The notes: generated by a model from the sequence alone, not told the origin. Positions 6,447 through 13,714 are shown, counted from the stretch's first letter. The stretch is 13,714 nt of DNA from JADHUC01 sp964617665 (GCA_964617665.1 CAZUAH010000371.1:1-13714); one strand, 5' to 3'. Program-made: numbers and translations.

Positions 6447-8054
6447 CTACCCGGCTCCGTTGCCATTCATGATATCCATTGCCTGCGCCCGGTAGGCGTC
6501 CATGACATACGGAATTCCGCTAATCTTGGCCGCTTCTTCGGTCAGGCAGCACAGGTCGTCACGGGTGAGGCAGGTGGTGTTGAAACGTCGAGCACCGGCC
6601 ATCAGTTGCTGTAGGCCGACCTGGAGCTTCTGAGCGAAGCTATACAGGGCGATTGCTCCGAGGGGCATCTCGTCGGCCTCGGCTCCGTACTTGGCCTTGA
6701 CCTCTTCGTAGCACACGAACAGCTCTTCCTTGGTGCTGCCGAAAGGCTTGATTTCCTTGGGCAGCTTCTTGGTCTTGATCCATTCGTCGAAGTTCTTGCC
6801 AACCATGCCCGGAATCATCAGGGCGCGGCCCATGCAGACGGCCTTGGTGAACGGTGCACCCATAGCCAGCACCTTGAAGATGTGATCCTCGGTCGAGAAT
6901 CCACCGGCCATGGCGATGTCGGGGACGAAAGCGCCCGTCTTCTGCAGCATCCCAACCAGTTCGTTCGTCATGGACTGCAGGTAGAACGTTGGGACTCCCC
7001 ATTCCTGCATCATGCGCCAGGGGCTCATTCCCGTGCCTCCGCCGGAGCCGTCGATCGTCAGCAAGTCGATCTTGGCGTCCGACGACCATTTGATCGCCAT
7101 GGCCAGCTCGCGCATCGGGTAGGCACCCGTCTTGAGCGTGACTCGTTTGGCGCCCAAGCCGCGAAGACGCTCGACTTCCTGCATAAAGCCTTCCTGGTCC
7201 ACGAAGCCGAGTCGCGAATGCCGCTCGAATTCCGTGATCGCACCGGCCTTGAATGCCGCCTGATTGGCTTCGTTGGACGGATCGGGCGTGACGATATACC
7301 CGCGCTTCTGCAGTTCCAGTGCTCGCTCCAGCGTGTCTACCTTGATCTCGCCGCCGATGCACTTGGCACCTTGGCCCCATTTCAGTTCCATGGTGGTGAC
7401 ATCAAGTTTGTCCACCACGTACTCGGCCACTCCCAGACGCGTGTCTTCGACATTCATCTGGACCATGATGTCGCCGTAGGGAGCTTCGCGGTACTTCCGA
7501 TACGATTCCACCCGCCGCCTCATATCGGGAGCCTCTGTCACCTTGCCATTCGCGTCCCGTTCCAGACCGGGATCGATTCCGCAGACATTCTCGCCGCAAA
7601 CGCACGAAATGCCGGCAATCGCCGCCCCCATCGCAAAGTGCTCCCAGTTCTTCCTCGCGACGTCGGTTGACCCGAGCGCACCGGTGAAAACAGGTACCTT
7701 CAATTTGATCTTGTCGTTTACACCATACTCCGTCTCGGTGCTGACGTTCGGGAATTGGGCGTGGTCCGGGTCGGCAGGCATACCCTCGGGCAGCCCCTCG
7801 GCGCCCAAAGCGTACCCCATGATGTTCAAGTGGGAATAGTCGACCGGGTATTCTTTGTCGCCACCGGCGGTCAAGTGCCCAAAGGGCCCCGGGTACAGGA
7901 GTTCACGGCCGCGGAAGGAAGCCTTCCAAACATCACAACCGCCTTTGCAGCCGTCCATACAACGCGTGCACAGGCCGGATTGCGGCGCTACACTGGTCGA
8001 ACGGTTTTCCGTCTCCAAACATTCATTCGAGTTCGGTCGTTCCAGGTTCCCCAT
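6447..8054 (-). CDS. FMN-binding glutamate synthase family oxidoreductase
   Basis: This 535-residue protein corresponds to the central FMN domain of glutamate synthase (GltB domain 2). Barrel marks are PVFTGALGS (121-129), KWGQGAKCIGGEI (225-237), TIDGSGGGTGMSP (333-345) and MAGGFSTEDHIFKVLAMGA (382-400), the last fitting FMN phosphate binding. Two cysteine groups stand out: C29-x2-C32-x3-C36-x3-C40 in an N-terminal extension, and C151, C153 and C158. These probably hold iron-sulfur clusters. The classic GltS Cys-x5-Cys-x4-Cys motif is not seen. The glutaminase and GXGXG domains of full glutamate synthase are absent here and from neighbouring genes, so glutamate synthesis is not proven. It follows the Fe-S subunit gene by 48 bp with GAGG at a good distance from ATG 8054. 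It probably exchanges electrons with the diaphorase subunits encoded upstream. Confidence 0.87.
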   Translation of the reverse strand: MGNLERPNSNECLETENRSTSVAPQSGLCTRCMDGCKGGCDVWKASFRGRELLYPGPFGHLTAGGDKEYPVDYSHLNIMGYALGAEGLPEGMPADPDHAQFPNVSTETEYGVNDKIKLKVPVFTGALGSTDVARKNWEHFAMGAAIAGISCVCGENVCGIDPGLERDANGKVTEAPDMRRRVESYRKYREAPYGDIMVQMNVEDTRLGVAEYVVDKLDVTTMELKWGQGAKCIGGEIKVDTLERALELQKRGYIVTPDPSNEANQAAFKAGAITEFERHSRLGFVDQEGFMQEVERLRGLGAKRVTLKTGAYPMRELAMAIKWSSDAKIDLLTIDGSGGGTGMSPWRMMQEWGVPTFYLQSMTNELVGMLQKTGAFVPDIAMAGGFSTEDHIFKVLAMGAPFTKAVCMGRALMIPGMVGKNFDEWIKTKKLPKEIKPFGSTKEELFVCYEEVKAKYGAEADEMPLGAIALYSFAQKLQVGLQQLMAGARRFNTTCLTRDDLCCLTEEAAKISGIPYVMDAYRAQAMDIMNGNGAG

Positions 8055-8102
8055 TTCATGTCCTCTTTCGTTTGAGTGATTGTGATTACTTCGTTCGTTT
8101 TG

Positions 8103-8744
8103 TCATTCGAGCACACAGTCTTCGCAGATCTCCGGGCACTCGTCGTTCTTGGAAAGCTCCGAGCCGCATACGCCTCCCGGCTTTCCTCTCTTGGATACGG
8201 CATCGATCTCCAGAGGGCAGCGTTCCTTGCACTCATCGCATTTCTGACAGTACTTATCCTGGTACAAAGGCAAACCGATGTGCCGCTCACTGCCCCGGCC
8301 GATCGAGCCTTTGGCTCCCGTACCGGCAACGACGGCGCATGCCGCCACGCACCGGCCACACAAGATGCAATCCTCTTCGCGCTCCGGATAGCGAACTTCG
8401 TCCACTTCCAGACGCTCGGCAATCGCCTGAAGCACGTCCGACTCAGGAACCTCTGCCAGCAAGAGTTCGACGATGTTGCGCCGAGCTCGCAACACATTCT
8501 CGGAGTGGGCATGGATCACCATGCCTTCTTTAGCCTCCAGCGTGCACGAGGCGGTCATCTTGGTTCGGCCGTTCTTCTCGACCTCGACCACGCAAATACG
8601 ACAAGCTCCCGTGGGCGGAGTCTCCGGCAGGTAGCAAAGATTAGGAATACAAATCCCCGCTTCCAACGCCGCCGCAAGAACGCTCTTGCCTTCGGTCGTC
8701 TCGACCGTTTCGTCGTCAATCGTGATGGTAACCGTTTCACACAT
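8103..8744 (-). CDS. Short HydA/NuoG-like iron-sulfur subunit without catalytic domain
   Basis: This 213-residue electron-transfer protein has an N-terminal [2Fe-2S] plant-type domain with C37, C48, C51 and C67 (NLCYLPETPPTGACRIC). Two [4Fe-4S] motifs follow: C126-x2-C129-x2-C132-x3-C136 and C166-x2-C169-x2-C172-x3-C176. NuoG and HydA normally carry an HPxxCxxC stretch for a His-Cys3 cluster after the [2Fe-2S] domain; the equivalent place (about 95-112) reads LLLAEVPESDVLQA with no cysteine, so that cluster is missing. A C-terminal group C193, C203, C207 and C210 might bind another cluster or zinc. No H-cluster or molybdopterin domain is present. ATG 8744 overlaps the NuoF-like stop by 8 bp (ATGTGTGA) with AGGA upstream, indicating coupling. 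It likely wires the diaphorase to the FMN oxidoreductase. Confidence 0.87.
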   Translation of the reverse strand: MCETVTITIDDETVETTEGKSVLAAALEAGICIPNLCYLPETPPTGACRICVVEVEKNGRTKMTASCTLEAKEGMVIHAHSENVLRARRNIVELLLAEVPESDVLQAIAERLEVDEVRYPEREEDCILCGRCVAACAVVAGTGAKGSIGRGSERHIGLPLYQDKYCQKCDECKERCPLEIDAVSKRGKPGGVCGSELSKNDECPEICEDCVLE

Positions 8745-10608
8745 GAGCTATTCCTGCTACTCTGTTAACAGCCTCGCTCGGACACTTCTCCGCACAAAGC
8801 CCACACCGCGTGCAAATGTTGTTATCAATCTTGTACTCGTCCGATTCATCGACGCTAATCGCGTCGACAGGGCAGTCTTCCTCGCATTCCCCGCAAACCG
8901 CGCACGTATCGGGATCGATCTCGTAGCGATAGAGTGCACGACAGACAAACGCCGGGCACTCTTTCTGTTCGATATGTGCTTCGAACTCATCCCGGAAGTA
9001 CTTCAGCGTTGAGAGGACTGGATTGGGCGAGGTCTTACCCAGAGCGCAAAGCGAGCCAACGGAAACCGTCCAGGCCAGATCCTCCAGCAGGTCCAGTTGC
9101 TCCGAGGTGCCCCGGCCTTCGCAGATATCGGTGACGATCTCCAACATGCGGCTGATACCGATTCGGCACGTCACGCACTTGCCACAGGACTCGTCCTGGA
9201 GGAAGGTCAGGAAGTACTTGGCCACATCGACCATGCAGGCCGAATCGTCCATGACGACCATGCCGCCGGAGCCCATCATCGAGCCGGCTTCGTACAACTC
9301 GTCGAAGTCCAGCGGCAAGTGGAATTCGGATTCGGGTAAACACCCACCCGATGGCCCGCCGGTCTGAACCGCCTTGATCTGCCTGCCATCCTTTGGACCG
9401 CCGCCGATGTCGAAGATGACCTTCTGCAGGCTGGTGCCCATATCCACCTCGACCAGCCCGGTGTTTTTGACCTGGCCGGTCAACGCAAAGATCTTTGTGC
9501 CCTTGCTGCCCTCTGTACCGCGAGCGGCGAAGTCGGCCGCACCGTCCAAGATGATTTTGGGCACGTTTGCCCAGGTTTCGACGTTGTTCAGCGCGGTCGG
9601 CTGTTCCAGGTAGCCTTTCTCGACCGTGTGGACGTCTTTGGCGCGGGGTTCTCCGACCTTGCCTTCTAGCGAGGCCATCAGCGCCGTCGATTCACCACAC
9701 ACAAACGCGCCACCGCCACGAACGACCTGGATGTCTAAACTGAAATCCGTGCCCAGGATCTTCTCGCCCAACAGGCCCAGTTCTCTGGCTTGCTCGATCG
9801 CCTTCTGAATGTGAAGTACCGCCAGGGGGTACTCTCTTCGTACGTACACGAAACCTTCCGAGGAGCCGATGGCGAATGCACCGATCATCATGCCTTCGAG
9901 GACGCTGTGGGGGTTGCCCTCCAGAAGGGCTCGGTCCATGTACGCCCCCGGGTCGCCCTCGTCCGCATTGCAGATGACGTAGCGTTGGTCGCCTTCTGCG
10001 GCACTACACTGCTCCCATTTGCGACCTGTCGGGTAGCCGCCACCGCCGCGTCCGCGCAGGTCCGACGCCTTCACTTCCTGGATGACGTCCGCGGGCGCCA
10101 TGCCCGTTAGGATCTTGGCCAGAGCCGAGTAGCCACCGTTAGCGACGTAGTCGCCTATATCGCAGGGGTCCATGCGGCGGTTCTGACTCATCAACTGGCG
10201 GTCTTGCTTGGCGAAGAAAGGAAGGTCTTCCTCCTTCCGGATCTTTGCCCCGGAAACGGAATCCGTGAACAAGAGGCGTTCGACAACGTTCCCCTTGTCC
10301 AACGATTCGGAAACGATCTCGCCGACGTCTTCCGGCTTGACGCGGCAATAGAGGACATCGAGCGGCTCCACAATGACAAGCGGTTCGTACTGACAGAAGC
10401 CCTGGCAGCCGGTGACACGCAAATCGACGCGGTCACTCAGCCCGCCTTCGCTCAGATGCTTTTCGAGCGCCTTCTGCACCGCCATAGCCCCAGCAGCTTG
10501 TCCACATGTGCCGGAAGAGAGGATCACTCTGGCCGTGTATGAATCGCGTTCCTTGCTGAGTTCTTCTCTCAGCGAGGCAAGGTCTTCGAGACTCTGAATT
10601 CTAGGCAT
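8737..10608 (-). CDS. NuoF/HydB-like NAD(P)H-binding FMN and Fe-S subunit
   Basis: This is a 623-residue flavoprotein of the HydB/HndC/NuoF family, which exchanges electrons between NAD(P)(H) and iron-sulfur clusters. Domains in order: a thioredoxin-like [2Fe-2S] domain with C35, C68 and C72 (GTCGQAAGA, GCQGFCQYEP), where the first Cys of the classical CxxxxC pair is Ser; a Rossmann/FMN core with RGRGGGGYPTGRKWE (185-199) and CNADEGDPGAYMDR (213-226); SCGKCVTCR (474-482) plus C521 for the [4Fe-4S] cluster near FMN; and a C-terminal double [4Fe-4S] ferredoxin domain, CAVCGECEEDCP (569-580) and CTRCGLCAEKCP (599-610). C551 and C556 before it match the position of the zinc/cluster site seen in HydB. 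The C-terminal ferredoxin is a mark of HydB rather than complex I NuoF. It overlaps the NuoE-like gene by 8 bp (ATGCCTAG). Confidence 0.93.
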   Translation of the reverse strand: MPRIQSLEDLASLREELSKERDSYTARVILSSGTCGQAAGAMAVQKALEKHLSEGGLSDRVDLRVTGCQGFCQYEPLVIVEPLDVLYCRVKPEDVGEIVSESLDKGNVVERLLFTDSVSGAKIRKEEDLPFFAKQDRQLMSQNRRMDPCDIGDYVANGGYSALAKILTGMAPADVIQEVKASDLRGRGGGGYPTGRKWEQCSAAEGDQRYVICNADEGDPGAYMDRALLEGNPHSVLEGMMIGAFAIGSSEGFVYVRREYPLAVLHIQKAIEQARELGLLGEKILGTDFSLDIQVVRGGGAFVCGESTALMASLEGKVGEPRAKDVHTVEKGYLEQPTALNNVETWANVPKIILDGAADFAARGTEGSKGTKIFALTGQVKNTGLVEVDMGTSLQKVIFDIGGGPKDGRQIKAVQTGGPSGGCLPESEFHLPLDFDELYEAGSMMGSGGMVVMDDSACMVDVAKYFLTFLQDESCGKCVTCRIGISRMLEIVTDICEGRGTSEQLDLLEDLAWTVSVGSLCALGKTSPNPVLSTLKYFRDEFEAHIEQKECPAFVCRALYRYEIDPDTCAVCGECEEDCPVDAISVDESDEYKIDNNICTRCGLCAEKCPSEAVNRVAGIAHV

Positions 10609-11083
10609 GGGCCGCCACCTCCTCGTCTTGTTGCTGGATCGTCTTCAACAGATCGCGCAACTTTGCAGGCGTCATGTGGTCGTAGTAATTGCCATCGATG
10701 ATCACCACCGGGGCCAAGGCACAGGCGCCGACACAGTTGACTGTTTCGACCGTGAAAGCACCATCTTTCGTCGTCTCGCCCGCATCGACATTCAACTGGG
10801 CAAGGACCTCCTCGACCACTCTCGGCGAACCCTGCACGTGACAAGCAGTGCCCTCGCACACCGTAATCAAATGCCGCCCGCGCGGCTTCAGCGAAAAAGC
10901 TTTGTAGAAATTCGCCAAACGGAAGACCTCGATCAGCGGGACTTCCAGTGCCTCCGACACACGGCACATTGCCTCTTCGGGGAGATATCGAAACTCCTCC
11001 TGGATATCCTGGAGGGCTTCCATCACATCAAAGGGTCTTGCACCCTTTCCCTCCAATATCGCATCAACCTTATCCAACTCCAT
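10601..11083 (-). CDS. NuoE/HydC-like [2Fe-2S] subunit
   Basis: This 160-residue subunit of the NADH-dehydrogenase 24-kDa family carries one [2Fe-2S] cluster next to the NuoF-like flavin subunit. An N-terminal helical part (1-60) contains YLPEEAMCRVSEALEVP; the thioredoxin-like domain holds C76, C81 (CEGTAC), C117 and C121 (CVGAC), the full ligand set. The length is the usual one. ATG 11083 has GAGG 6 nt upstream. It is the first gene of the operon; with the predicted promoter the leader would be about 220 nt. With the next two genes it makes the three-subunit diaphorase set found in electron-bifurcating hydrogenases and related enzymes, but no hydrogenase subunit is encoded here. Confidence 0.93.
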   Translation of the reverse strand: MELDKVDAILEGKGARPFDVMEALQDIQEEFRYLPEEAMCRVSEALEVPLIEVFRLANFYKAFSLKPRGRHLITVCEGTACHVQGSPRVVEEVLAQLNVDAGETTKDGAFTVETVNCVGACALAPVVIIDGNYYDHMTPAKLRDLLKTIQQQDEEVAAHA

Positions 11084-11284
11084 GTTCTTCCTCGGCTAGG
11101 AAAGTGGGCGTCAGGGGTGGCCCGAACGCTTAATGAGAGATGTTGTCCAAATGGGAGAAAAACCCGTGCTCGGAAAAGGGTTGGGGATGGCACCGACGGT
11201 AGGTATACGGCGATCCACCCAAGCGATACGGGCATCCTGAGTGAACTCAGTACCCTTTATTTCGGCATCTGACGATCAAATCTT

Positions 11285-11300
11285 CGGCATAAACATGCCG
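11285..11300. promoter_or_regulatory. Candidate NrpR operator
   Basis: The perfect palindrome CGGCAT-AAAC-ATGCCG contains GGCA-N6-TGCC. Known archaeal NrpR operators have the layout GGAA-N6-TTCC, so half-site length and spacing agree while one base per half differs. It would cover about +3 to +18 of the predicted operon transcript, a classical repressor position. The same half-site with its flank (TTCGGCAT) occurs 22 bp away at 11261-11268, about two helical turns. Confidence 0.5.
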
Positions 11301-11308
11301 CACGAGCT

Positions 11309-11337
11309 CTTGTAGAGTCGCGAGATACTACTGTCAA
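11309..11337 (-). promoter_or_regulatory. Predicted promoter of the nuoE operon
   Basis: On the minus strand a consensus -35 TTGACA (11337-11332) is followed after exactly 17 bp by TACAAG (11314-11309; 4/6 to TATAAT). The start would fall near 11302, immediately before the palindrome at 11285-11300, and the leader to the nuoE-like ATG would be about 220 nt. Confidence 0.5.
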
Positions 11338-11493
11338 GCCTCTCGCAACGCCCGAGTTATGGCACAATTGCCGCAACACCTACATCTCCGGCAAAAAAAC
11401 CTTGCGATTTGCCAATCTGCTTGGTATGGTTACGACCTGGGCCAAGATGCCGGATCGGCAGCGGCATATTTGCCAGATACGGAGCCAAGAAAA

Positions 11494-12498
11494 GTGCCAA
11501 GAAAACTGGACAAAAAGATATCTATCCTTACTGTGCTCAAGGAACAGAGCGAGCCGGTCACCTCTTCCAGGATCACGGAACTGCTTTCCCTCAGCGGTTT
11601 CGACTTCAGCGAAAGGACTGTCCGTTTCCACTTGAAGGAATTGGACGAGGCAGGTCTGACCGTCGCCCACGGAAGGCGAGGGAGGAAGATCACCGACGCC
11701 GGGCTGGCAGAACTTCAATCTTCGCAGATTAGCCAACGGCCCGGTTATCTCTCGGCTAAGATCGATGAGATGATCTACCGCATGACTTTCGACCTGCCCA
11801 TGCGCAGCGGCACGGTGGTGGTCAACACGTCGATGGTTGATCCCCATCAGCTAAACAGTTGCGTCGAGACGGTCTGTTCGGTCTTTGGCGAGAGCTACGG
11901 AATGGGCCGGTTGATGACGCTTGTCGGTCCAGGGGAAACCGTGGGCGAGCTGACTGTTCCGCAAGATAAGGTGGGCTTCTGTACGGTCTGCTCCATCACG
12001 CTGAACGGCATCCTGCTAAAACACGGCATTCCCATGACGTCTCGTTTTGGCGGTCTGTTGAGGCTGAAGGATGGTAAGGCATTTCACTTTGTGGAGATGA
12101 TCCACTACGAGGGAACAAGCATCGACCCGCTGGAGGTTTTCATCCGCAGCGGCATGACCGACTATCATGGTGCGGTCAAAGATGGCAATGGCCTTATCGG
12201 TGCGAGTTTCCGCGAGGTCCCTGGAGAAAGCCGGCAGCGTCTGGTCAACATTGGAGAGCGTCTGAAAGAGGTCGGGCTGGACGCCATCATGGAGTTGGGC
12301 CTACCGGGCCAATCTTTGCTGCAGATCCCTGTGACGAACGGGCGAGTCGGCGTAGTCGTGGTTGGCGGACTTAACCCCATCGCAATTCTTGAAGAACGAG
12401 AGCATCGGATCTTCTCGCGAGCCTTGTCCGGCTTGATCGAGTACGATCGGCTCTTTAGCTATCAGGAATTCCCTGCAAGATTGCAGGAGTACCTCTGA
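11494..12498 (+). CDS. NrpR-type transcriptional regulator (winged helix plus NrpR/DUF128 domain)
   Basis: This 334-residue protein of the NrpR family represses nitrogen-assimilation genes in methanogenic archaea and is released from DNA by 2-oxoglutarate. An N-terminal winged helix (about 5-70: KISILTVLKEQSEPVTSSRI, FSERTVRFHLKELDEAGL) is followed by one NrpR sensor domain from about 95 onward, with VVNTSMVD, GPGETVGELTVPQDKVGFCT, GGLLRL, YEGTSIDPLEVFIRSGMTD and the late GRVGVVVVGGLNPIA. Methanococcus NrpR has two such domains; here there is one. The frame is open from ATG 11359, but those 45 extra residues look non-coding for this family. GTG 11494 has GGAG at 11481-11484, 9 nt upstream, and starts right at the DNA-binding domain, so I prefer it. 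It is divergent from the nuoE operon and probably controls it and itself; that is inference. Confidence 0.87.
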   Translation: MPRKLDKKISILTVLKEQSEPVTSSRITELLSLSGFDFSERTVRFHLKELDEAGLTVAHGRRGRKITDAGLAELQSSQISQRPGYLSAKIDEMIYRMTFDLPMRSGTVVVNTSMVDPHQLNSCVETVCSVFGESYGMGRLMTLVGPGETVGELTVPQDKVGFCTVCSITLNGILLKHGIPMTSRFGGLLRLKDGKAFHFVEMIHYEGTSIDPLEVFIRSGMTDYHGAVKDGNGLIGASFREVPGESRQRLVNIGERLKEVGLDAIMELGLPGQSLLQIPVTNGRVGVVVVGGLNPIAILEEREHRIFSRALSGLIEYDRLFSYQEFPARLQEYL

Positions 12499-12518
12499 GC
12501 CCAACGGCAGAAGCAAAT

Positions 12519-12547
12519 GGGGCGGGCGCCCTGCTCGCACCCGCCCC
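12519..12547. terminator. GC-rich hairpin between convergent nrpR and carB
   Basis: GGGGCGGG (12519-12526) pairs with CCCGCCCC (12540-12547) across a 13-nt loop, 21 bp after the nrpR stop and 43 bp beyond the carB stop. There is no U-tract on either strand, so bidirectional termination is plausible from position but not proven by sequence. Confidence 0.45.
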
Positions 12548-12590
12548 AAGTTCTACGCTTGCCGCCAGACCACGCCGACGGCCAGTCGTC

Positions 12591-13714
12591 TCACACAATG
12601 TCGCCGTGGTAGCTCTGCAAGCTCTTCACGCGGCCATGGCCTTTCCGGCATGCGGCAATGCCTTTGGCGGCGGCAACTGCCGCGGCGAGTGTGGTGACAT
12701 ATGGCACATTGCACTTGATTGCCGTCTGTCGGATATAGGCGTCATCGGCCTTGCTGGCTTTGCCGCGAGGCGTGTTGATCACCATTTGGATCTCGCCGTC
12801 GATGATGGCGTCTGTGATGTTCGGCCGCCCTTCGCGCATCTTCACAACCGGCTCTGACTCGATCCCGGCTTCAGCCAGGAAAGCCTGGGTGCCGTTGGTC
12901 GCCTTGATCTTGAAACCCAGTTCCGCAAAGCGGCGGGCGACCTCGCGCACGGCGGGCTTGTCGCGGTCGGCAACGGTTATCAAAACCGTTCCTTCCAAGG
13001 GCAGTTTCTGTTGGGTGGCTTCCTGGGCCTTGTAGAAGGCTAGGCCAAACGAATTCGCCATTCCCAGCACTTCGCCCGTACTGCGCATCTCCGGACCGAG
13101 GATCGGATCCACCTCGTGATACATGTTGAACGGGAAGACCGCTTCCTTCACGCCAAAGTGAGGAATGGACTTCCGGGCCAGGTCCATATCCGCCAGCTTC
13201 TTGCCCATCATGATCTGCATGGCAATCCGAGCCATAGGAATATTGCAGACCTTGGACACCAGCGGCACGGTACGGCTGGCGCGAGGATTCGCCTCCAAGA
13301 TGTAAACGGTGTCCTCGTGAATCGCGTACTGGATGTTCATCAACCCCACCACGTTCATCTCGATGGCAATCTTCCGGTTGTACTGGTAGATGGTGTCGAT
13401 ATGCTTGGCAGGCAGGCTGATGGGCGGAATCACACACGCGGAATCGCCCGAATGAACTCCGGCCAATTCGATGTGCTCCATAACGGCTGGAACAAAGGCA
13501 TCCTCGCCGTCGGCAATGGCGTCGGCTTCCACTTCGATCGCGTTGGCCAAGAATTTGTCGATCAGGATTGGCCGCTCGGGCGAGACGTCGACTGCGGCAG
13601 CCATGTAATGCTTGAGCATCTGTTCGTCGTGCACGACCTCCATGGCTCGACCGCCAAGTACAAACGACGGGCGTACCATCAGCGGATAGCCGATCCTGTT
13701 GGCGACCTCGATGG
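12591..13714 (-). CDS. Carbamoyl phosphate synthase large subunit, 3' part
   Basis: This is the C-terminal third of CarB, which makes carbamoyl phosphate from bicarbonate, ATP and glutamine-derived ammonia for pyrimidine and arginine synthesis. The frame is open to the window edge; about 373 of the usual roughly 1,070 residues are visible, and the 5' part lies outside. The first residues (NRIGYPLMVRPSFVLGGRAM) belong to the second ATP-grasp domain, continuing through YILEANPRASRTVPLVSKV, the metal- and ATP-binding region. The final part, from about GTVLITVADRDKPAV to NTPRGK and the end, is the MGS-like allosteric domain. Nothing suggests damage. It converges with nrpR, with 92 bp between stops. 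Its glutamine use makes it a metabolic neighbour of the nitrogen genes, but no shared regulation is visible. Confidence 0.95.
   Translation of the reverse strand, partial: IEVANRIGYPLMVRPSFVLGGRAMEVVHDEQMLKHYMAAAVDVSPERPILIDKFLANAIEVEADAIADGEDAFVPAVMEHIELAGVHSGDSACVIPPISLPAKHIDTIYQYNRKIAIEMNVVGLMNIQYAIHEDTVYILEANPRASRTVPLVSKVCNIPMARIAMQIMMGKKLADMDLARKSIPHFGVKEAVFPFNMYHEVDPILGPEMRSTGEVLGMANSFGLAFYKAQEATQQKLPLEGTVLITVADRDKPAVREVARRFAELGFKIKATNGTQAFLAEAGIESEPVVKMREGRPNITDAIIDGEIQMVINTPRGKASKADDAYIRQTAIKCNVPYVTTLAAAVAAAKGIAACRKGHGRVKSLQSYHGDIV

Noticed and set aside
8103..11083. Complex I (NuoEFG) or hydrogenase operon
   Set aside because: There are no membrane Nuo subunits, H-cluster or NiFe subunits, and the NuoF-like protein has the HydB-type C-terminal ferredoxin domain.
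11360..11375. Sigma-54-like TGGCAC with GG-N10-GC spacing on the plus strand
   Set aside because: The -24 part fits but the -12 part is CCGC rather than TTGC, and no enhancer-binding protein or upstream site is visible; the palindromic half-site reading is as good.

Overview
The window looks like a chromosomal segment of a bacterium, most likely a planctomycete. The reasons are the GC-rich base composition, an ECF sigma/anti-sigma pair followed by a large unknown membrane-anchored protein, and the flavour of the isomerase and PII proteins. This placement is inference from recalled similarity, not a search. No rRNA, tRNA, IS element, phage gene or CRISPR array was seen.

Left part (1-5010). 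Positions 1-428 hold no convincing gene but contain a pair of inverted, covarying hairpins (327-393). A xylose-isomerase-like TIM-barrel protein (minus) is divergent from a signal peptide peptidase gene, sppA (plus). A three-gene minus-strand unit converges on sppA: an ECF sigma factor, a membrane anti-sigma factor and an unrecognised membrane-anchored protein. Its start and stop codons overlap. The anti-sigma start region is broken by a run of eight G (4071-4078); removing one base restores a 13-residue longer protein starting at an ATGA overlap with the sigma gene.

Centre (5011-6274). A lone SPPY-type DNA methyltransferase (plus) runs to within 7 bp of a PII signalling protein gene (minus). 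The PII protein has lost the usual T-loop tyrosines.

Right-centre (6447-12498). This is the most interesting part. A minus-strand operon encodes a NuoE-like [2Fe-2S] subunit, a HydB/NuoF-like NAD(H)/FMN subunit with C-terminal ferredoxin domain, a short HydA/NuoG-like iron-sulfur subunit without hydrogenase domain, and a glutamate-synthase-type FMN oxidoreductase with its own cysteine clusters. PII lies just downstream in the same direction. Divergent from the operon is an NrpR-type regulator, the 2-oxoglutarate-responsive nitrogen repressor best known from methanogenic archaea. A palindrome with NrpR-operator architecture (GGCA-N6-TGCC) sits just downstream of a good predicted promoter for the operon. 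The reading I propose is a nitrogen-controlled, NAD(P)H-linked and possibly electron-bifurcating complex of the HydABC/Bfu type, with a glutamate-synthase-like FMN protein as its substrate subunit.

Right end. A GC-rich hairpin separates nrpR from the convergent 3' part of carB (carbamoyl phosphate synthase large subunit), which runs off the window.
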